From NCBI GenBank assembly GCA_046331625.1, contig JAXLQL010000031.1, positions 26,000 through 89,999 of the forward strand: a stretch of DNA of 64,000 nt. The letters are read 5' to 3'. The position numbers and the translations under genes were made by a program. This stretch comes from JAXLQL01 sp046331625. Lineage in GTDB: Bacteria > Acidobacteriota > Terriglobia > Bryobacterales > Bryobacteraceae. Below the pieces are notes generated by a model. The model did not search any database. It saw nothing but the letters and a program-made list of their open reading frames with translations, and had not been told where the DNA came from. This document shows positions 60,288 to 64,000 of the stretch, piece after piece. Numbering within the stretch: position 1 is the first letter of the stretch; every line of letters starts with the position of its first letter.

Positions 60288-61310
60288 ATGCCCCGCCGCC
60301 GGTCGATGCTCGAAGCGCTCGGAGGCGAAGCGGGTTGCAAGCGCCTGGCGGCGGACTTCTACGCGCGCGTTGGAAAAGACGCGGTGCTGCGTCCGCTGTT
60401 TCCTGGCAAGAGCCTTCGCTGCGCGATCGAGGAGTTCGGGGCGTTTCTGATTCAGTTCCTCGGCGGCGATGAGGACCATACGCAGTATCGCTGGTGGTTG
60501 AGCCTGCGCGAGTCGCATGCGCGATTCCGGATCACCGCGGGGCAACGCAGCGCCTGGTTGGGGCACATGACCGCGACACTCGAAGCGGCGCAGCTCGATG
60601 AGACATCGCGGAAGGCGCTCGGGCAGTTTTTCCTGCAGAGCTCGGCGTACGTGATCGGCAAAGACTCCGCTGCGCCCGAGCATGAGGAACTCGCCACGCG
60701 CTGGAGCGAGCAACTCACGCTGGATGGCGCAGTGGCCGCGATCGCCGCTGGCCGAGACGAAGAGGCGCTCGCGCTCGCGCCGCGGTTCGCTGCTCGACCC
60801 GCTGTGTTCGTGGGACTGCTGGCGCGGATGATGCAATCCGGACGCGAGGCTTTGGTTCGGTTCGCGGTCAGTGCAGTGGAGGCGAACCCGGCGTTGGCCA
60901 CGCGCCGCCACGGAGGACGCGCGCTCCTGCACTACGCGGCGGGCGCGGGTTGCCTCGCTGTGGTGGATGCGCTTCTCAAGGGCGGCTCCGATCCCGATAT
61001 TCTCGACGCGGGCGGCCACACGCCGCTCTATCGGGTGGCGAACGAATGCGGCGCCGAGGCTGGTCCGGCGATTGTTCGCGCACTGGTGAAGGCCGGCGCG
61101 GACGTAGATGCTTGCGAGGGCGTCACGCGGGCAACGCCGCTGCACATGGCCGCACGCCGCGGATTCACCGGGGTCGCCAAGGCGCTCCTCGACTGTGGCG
61201 CTGCGATGGATGCGCGAGACCGCAAGGGCGTGACGCCGCTCGGGCGGGCTGTGAACTGCAGGAAGGAGGCGGCGGCGCAACTACTGCGCGATGCGGGCGC
61301 GGAGCGTTAG
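60288..61310 (+). CDS. Truncated hemoglobin (group II-like) fused to ankyrin repeats
   Basis: 340 residues. The first ~135 form a truncated-globin domain: FYARVGKDAVLRPLFPG (Tyr at B10), RESHARFRI with the heme-binding proximal histidine, and AWLGHM with the G8 tryptophan typical of group II. A helical linker follows, then four ankyrin-like repeats from about 200 to 335 (GGRALLHYAAGAGCLAVVDALL, GGHTPLYRVANE, ATPLHMAARRGF, GVTPLGRAVNCR). It could bind oxygen or NO and act through a protein partner. It starts 13 nt after the oxidoreductase stop. Confidence 0.88.
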   Translation: MPRRRSMLEALGGEAGCKRLAADFYARVGKDAVLRPLFPGKSLRCAIEEFGAFLIQFLGGDEDHTQYRWWLSLRESHARFRITAGQRSAWLGHMTATLEAAQLDETSRKALGQFFLQSSAYVIGKDSAAPEHEELATRWSEQLTLDGAVAAIAAGRDEEALALAPRFAARPAVFVGLLARMMQSGREALVRFAVSAVEANPALATRRHGGRALLHYAAGAGCLAVVDALLKGGSDPDILDAGGHTPLYRVANECGAEAGPAIVRALVKAGADVDACEGVTRATPLHMAARRGFTGVAKALLDCGAAMDARDRKGVTPLGRAVNCRKEAAAQLLRDAGAER

Positions 61311-61322
61311 TTTAGTCAGTTA

Positions 61323-61368
61323 GGCCCTCACCCCACGGCGGCCCAGGGCCGAGCGCGGCGTGAGGGCC
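61323..61368. terminator. Inverted repeat between convergent genes (possible bidirectional terminator)
   Basis: GGCCCTCAC (61323-61331) and GTGAGGGCC (61360-61368) form a perfect 9-bp stem around a GC-rich 28-nt loop. It lies between the stops of two convergent genes. No T-tract follows on either strand, so it may be a repeat element rather than a terminator. Confidence 0.4.
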
Positions 61369-61374
61369 CTGGTC

Positions 61375-61881
61375 CTACTTCAGCCCGGGTGCGTCGATTC
61401 TGCCGCTAAAGTGGCTCCACCCCAGGTTGAAGGCGGGTATGTTCGTGTCGTCGAAATACCGGTGCATCGTCAAGGTCCCGGTGGCGCGCTGAAAGCGGCC
61501 AGTGCCACCCGTGATCGTGTATAGGCCGACAAAGTAGCTCCCTTTCGGAACGTCAGAGACAGCCCGTCCGACGAAGACAGCGGTGATCGTATCGCCATTC
61601 GCCAGTAGGAACTGGAATGTGCCGGCCGTGGCCAGCCCGGTCGGCAGGTCGACGGTCGTCTTTTCGGTGTACGTGAACGGACCAATGAGCGTCGCCGTCC
61701 CGGCGCCACCGCCAGTGGCGCGCAGGATTGGTCCTTCCACCGCACCTGTGAACTTCCCATCGAAGGCGCCCTTGAATGGGCTGCCGGTTTCGGATTGAGC
61801 GCCCAGCGTTGGCAGGGATAGGGTAACGGCCAGAACGCTCGCGGCCATCCGGCTGGCGAGCAGACGTGAGTTCATAGACAA
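61375..61881 (-). CDS. Exported barrel-like protein of unknown function
   Basis: 168 residues: a signal peptide of about 28 residues, then a glycine- and threonine-rich beta domain with GPFTYTEKTTVDLPTG, LLANGDTITAVFVGRA and YTITGGTGRFQRATGTLTM. The pattern resembles allene-oxide-cyclase-like barrels, but I would not assign an activity. The TTG at 61881 has GGAG 8 nt upstream; ATG 61875 is the alternative start. Confidence 0.65.
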   Translation of the reverse strand: MSMNSRLLASRMAASVLAVTLSLPTLGAQSETGSPFKGAFDGKFTGAVEGPILRATGGGAGTATLIGPFTYTEKTTVDLPTGLATAGTFQFLLANGDTITAVFVGRAVSDVPKGSYFVGLYTITGGTGRFQRATGTLTMHRYFDDTNIPAFNLGWSHFSGRIDAPGLK

Positions 61882-62027
61882 GTTGAGGTCTCCTAAGCTA
61901 AAGATTCCGGTCGCAACCGTTCGCGACCGATAACCGCACTATGGAGCCCGGCGAGCGCGGGGTCCAATGATTTCCGGCTCAGTTCTCCACCTAAGCCCGT
62001 AACCTCCTCGGGAGCCTGGAGTTATAC

Positions 62028-63539
62028 TTGAGCATCAGACCTCGAGAAGTGGATCACCAGCGAACCCAAACGGTGGAGTTTGGCCCTTTTGCGCTCGACC
62101 TCGGCACGGGAGAGCTGACCAAGCACGGTACATCGGTTCGTCTGCGCGGCATGCCGTTGAAAATCCTTCACTACTTGGTGGAGCGCCCGGGTGAAGTAGT
62201 TACCCGCTCGGAGTTGCAACGGCTGTTGTGGCCGGAAACCGCGTACGGAGACTTCGAGCAAGGATTGAACACCGCTGTCAACGTGGTTCGGCGTACGCTG
62301 GCGGACTCGGCGGATCAACCCCGCTACATCGAGACGATCCCAGGCGCCGGATACCGGTTCATCGCGCCGGTAAACCGGCAGCAAACGGTGGCATCGGACA
62401 CTCAGGCCGAGCTTCATGACGCCCAGGCGCCGCGAAATCCAGCAGCCACGAAGTCCGGCGGCCGGTCTTTTCGCGGATGGTTCGCCGCTATGATTGCCGC
62501 GGTCTTGCTGGGTGGCGCCGCATGGCGGTGGTTCCAGCCGGCACGGCCCGTTCTGATTTCGGGCGCCATCCCCTCCGCCAACCAGACGGCCAACGATCAG
62601 TACAACCTGGGCATGAACTTCCTAGCCTTCCAAAACGACTCGGTGCGGGCGGGAAAGGCTTTCGAGCGGGCGCTGCAAATCGATCCCGACTTCGCCGCCG
62701 CCCGCTTGCAGCGTGCCTGTCTCGTGATCATCGACATTTTCAACGGATATTCGAACGATGAGACGGTGCTTCTTCAGGCCGAGCAGGATCTACATCGCGC
62801 CGCGGCGAAAACACCCGCCGGCGATGGATTGCTGCTCTCCACGCAAGCCGCCGTCTATTTCGTTCAAGGGCGGCTGGACCAGGTGCCCCGCGCCGGATTG
62901 GATGATTGGTGGCGAAGAACCGGTGGCAAGGTTGGAAGTCCGGTGTGGGTGGTGCTCTTCCCGATGCTCGCCGGGCAAACGGACGGTCCGCTTCAGATCC
63001 TGCGCGGTCATCTGGAGCGCAATCCGCAAGAAGGCCCCGCTCGCATGTTTCTCGGGGAACTGCAGCGAACGATGGGTGACACGGAGGCTGCGGTCCGCAC
63101 GCTGGAACTCACTCTCGAGCAGGGTCCGAATCATCCGACTACGATATTCTTGCTCGCCATGGCCTACTTGGATCAAGGATTGCCTGCAAAGGCTCATGCG
63201 CTGCTGCAACGGACACGAGCGGATTTGCACGAGAACTATATGTGGCGCCACGCATCGGCGACCGTTCTGGCAGCCCTGGGAGAGCACGAAAAAGCACGAG
63301 TGACGATGGACGATGAAACGCTGAAGTACGCACGCCTGGCGTGGACCGTTACTTCCGCGACCGCGGATTTCTACGCGCTGCAAAACGATCGCGCCAGGGC
63401 GATCGAATGGCTACGCCTGGCGGCGGCCCGCGGCGACGAGCGGACGGCGTACTTCCGGCGGAATCCGCGCCTGGCGGTACTGAGGGGGGACGAGCGATTC
63501 GCTTCACTGCTCGCCTCTATCGAAACCCGGCGCCGGTGA
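62028..63539 (+). CDS. CadC-like transmembrane transcriptional regulator with TPR sensor
   Basis: 503 residues. An N-terminal OmpR-type winged helix (about 15-110; GMPLKILHYLVERPGEVVTR, VNVVRRTLAD and YIETIPGAGYRF) is followed by a transmembrane helix near 150-168 and a C-terminal region of TPR-like helices (about 185-500; AGKAFERALQIDPDFAAA, AVRTLELTLEQGPNHPT). It should bind DNA from the membrane and sense a periplasmic signal. TTG start; GTG 62049 is possible because TATACT overlaps the TTG. Confidence 0.88.
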   Translation: MSIRPREVDHQRTQTVEFGPFALDLGTGELTKHGTSVRLRGMPLKILHYLVERPGEVVTRSELQRLLWPETAYGDFEQGLNTAVNVVRRTLADSADQPRYIETIPGAGYRFIAPVNRQQTVASDTQAELHDAQAPRNPAATKSGGRSFRGWFAAMIAAVLLGGAAWRWFQPARPVLISGAIPSANQTANDQYNLGMNFLAFQNDSVRAGKAFERALQIDPDFAAARLQRACLVIIDIFNGYSNDETVLLQAEQDLHRAAAKTPAGDGLLLSTQAAVYFVQGRLDQVPRAGLDDWWRRTGGKVGSPVWVVLFPMLAGQTDGPLQILRGHLERNPQEGPARMFLGELQRTMGDTEAAVRTLELTLEQGPNHPTTIFLLAMAYLDQGLPAKAHALLQRTRADLHENYMWRHASATVLAALGEHEKARVTMDDETLKYARLAWTVTSATADFYALQNDRARAIEWLRLAAARGDERTAYFRRNPRLAVLRGDERFASLLASIETRRR

Positions 63540-63925
63540 TCTGAGAGGCAACTGGATTAACTGCTGAAAGGTCTCTGCAGGCAGGTCCAGAGTTGTATTC
63601 CCTGACCGCGCCCGATGGAGTGTGGAACGAAGAAACGCGGGAGTGCGGTTTGGTTCCGGGGGATTTTGCCATGCTGTCAGGCGCAAATCTTGGCGTTCGC
63701 CGAAAGGAGGGCAGAGGGCGATGATCTGCCGCTGGCGCTGGCCGGCGTTTCGGTGTCGACCGCCCGCTCCGAACGCGGCTGGGGTACCGTCGCCGAAAAT
63801 GAAACTGTAGCCCAAGCATCGCCACACCTCGAGATCAGGCGACCACCTTAGCTCCTTAGCCCTACGAGTCCCGAATCCGCGACCCGCTTTAAAGCAAGGC
63901 CTCTCCCTATCCGATGGGATGATTG
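63540..63925. other. Intergenic region without a supported gene
   Basis: I see no gene, repeat, RNA or terminator here that I can support. Short open frames exist on both strands (for example 63615-63851 +), but none resembles a known protein. Confidence 0.6.
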
Positions 63926-64000
63926 ATGAGGATTGTTGCCGGATGTCTCGCTGCCGCCCTGGTCCTGGCCGCTGGGCCCGAGGCGAACCCGGAGCCGCGC
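63926..64000 (+). CDS. Start of an exported protein (3' truncated)
   Basis: 25 codons are visible before the window ends, encoding a typical signal peptide (MRIVAGCLAAALVLAAG, then PEANPEPR). ATG 63926 has only a weak GGAT upstream. No function can be assigned from this fragment. Confidence 0.5.
   Translation, partial: MRIVAGCLAAALVLAAGPEANPEPR

Noticed and set aside
63615..63851. 78-codon open frame after the CadC-like gene
   Set aside because: No ribosome-binding site, no recognisable similarity, and overlapping frames of similar length on the other strand.
1..64000. tRNA, rRNA, CRISPR array, prophage or intact insertion sequence
   Set aside because: I looked for these and found no cloverleaf, regular repeat-spacer array, transposase or phage gene that I could support by reading alone.

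Overview
The window is a GC-rich bacterial chromosome segment with densely packed genes, many overlapping by ATGA/GTGA, and with a first and a last gene cut by the window edges. Several features suggest Acidobacteriota, probably Bryobacterales/Solibacter-like: a TonB receptor with a carboxypeptidase-regulatory N-terminus, a GWxTD protein, a PEP-CTERM protein, a CadC-like winged-helix/TPR regulator, a Tat-exported Gfo/Idh/MocA oxidoreductase, a Uma2 gene and families of palindromic intergenic repeats. This placement is inference from gene content, not from a marker gene. I found no rRNA, tRNA, CRISPR array, prophage or intact insertion sequence.

Region 1 (1-13078, all +) is a cobalamin uptake, salvage and nucleotide-loop assembly island: outer-membrane receptor (partial), cbiZ, cbiP, cbiB, cobD (threonine-phosphate decarboxylase), btuF, btuD, btuC, a pduX-like L-threonine kinase, cobU, cobS, cobC and cobT. 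Together these import corrinoids, convert cobinamide to cobyric acid, make aminopropanol phosphate from threonine, and rebuild the lower ligand. Corrin-ring genes and an adenosyltransferase are not in the window. Two paired hairpin repeats interrupt the island, and the pduX-cobU junction exists in three degenerate tandem copies.

Region 2 (13109-20472) holds comEC, a YcaQ-type winged-helix protein whose 3' end is tandemly duplicated, two zinc-ribbon membrane proteins, and a blaI-blaR1 pair. The pair has a double-palindrome promoter, and the antirepressor-like protease ends in a GWxTD domain instead of a penicillin-binding sensor. Region 3 (20729-39390) is mixed: a TMTC-like membrane protein, a serine beta-lactamase-family hydrolase with an S9 peptidase, a frameshifted Uma2 gene next to a DUF697 gene and its deletion scar, gamma-glutamyltransferase, a sugar isomerase, arginase, a C-terminal processing protease, a cupin, a DUF59-containing fusion, a lipoprotein cyclophilin, a HupE/UreJ-like protein and an NHL-repeat protein.

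Region 4 (39737-44863, all -) is a signalling block with a hybrid kinase, a lone receiver, a NarL-type regulator and a NarX-type kinase with duplicated PAS-GAF modules. Region 5 (44915-52949) carries small secreted proteins, a CYTH protein, an M48 protease, a PEP-CTERM protein with a strong terminator, hslVU and a fibronectin-type lipoprotein. Region 6 (52954-58780, all -) is a Gld-type ABC exporter operon ending in pncB; its ATPase gene carries a cluster of small indels. Region 7 (58970-64000) has a Tat-exported oxidoreductase, a truncated-hemoglobin/ankyrin fusion, a secreted barrel-like protein, a transmembrane winged-helix/TPR regulator and the start of one more exported protein.

Three themes recur. 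Several intergenic spaces hold hairpin-rich repeats. Gene ends and gene junctions have been duplicated locally. Several genes without a Shine-Dalgarno have a -10-like hexamer only 6-7 nt before the start codon, suggesting leaderless transcripts.
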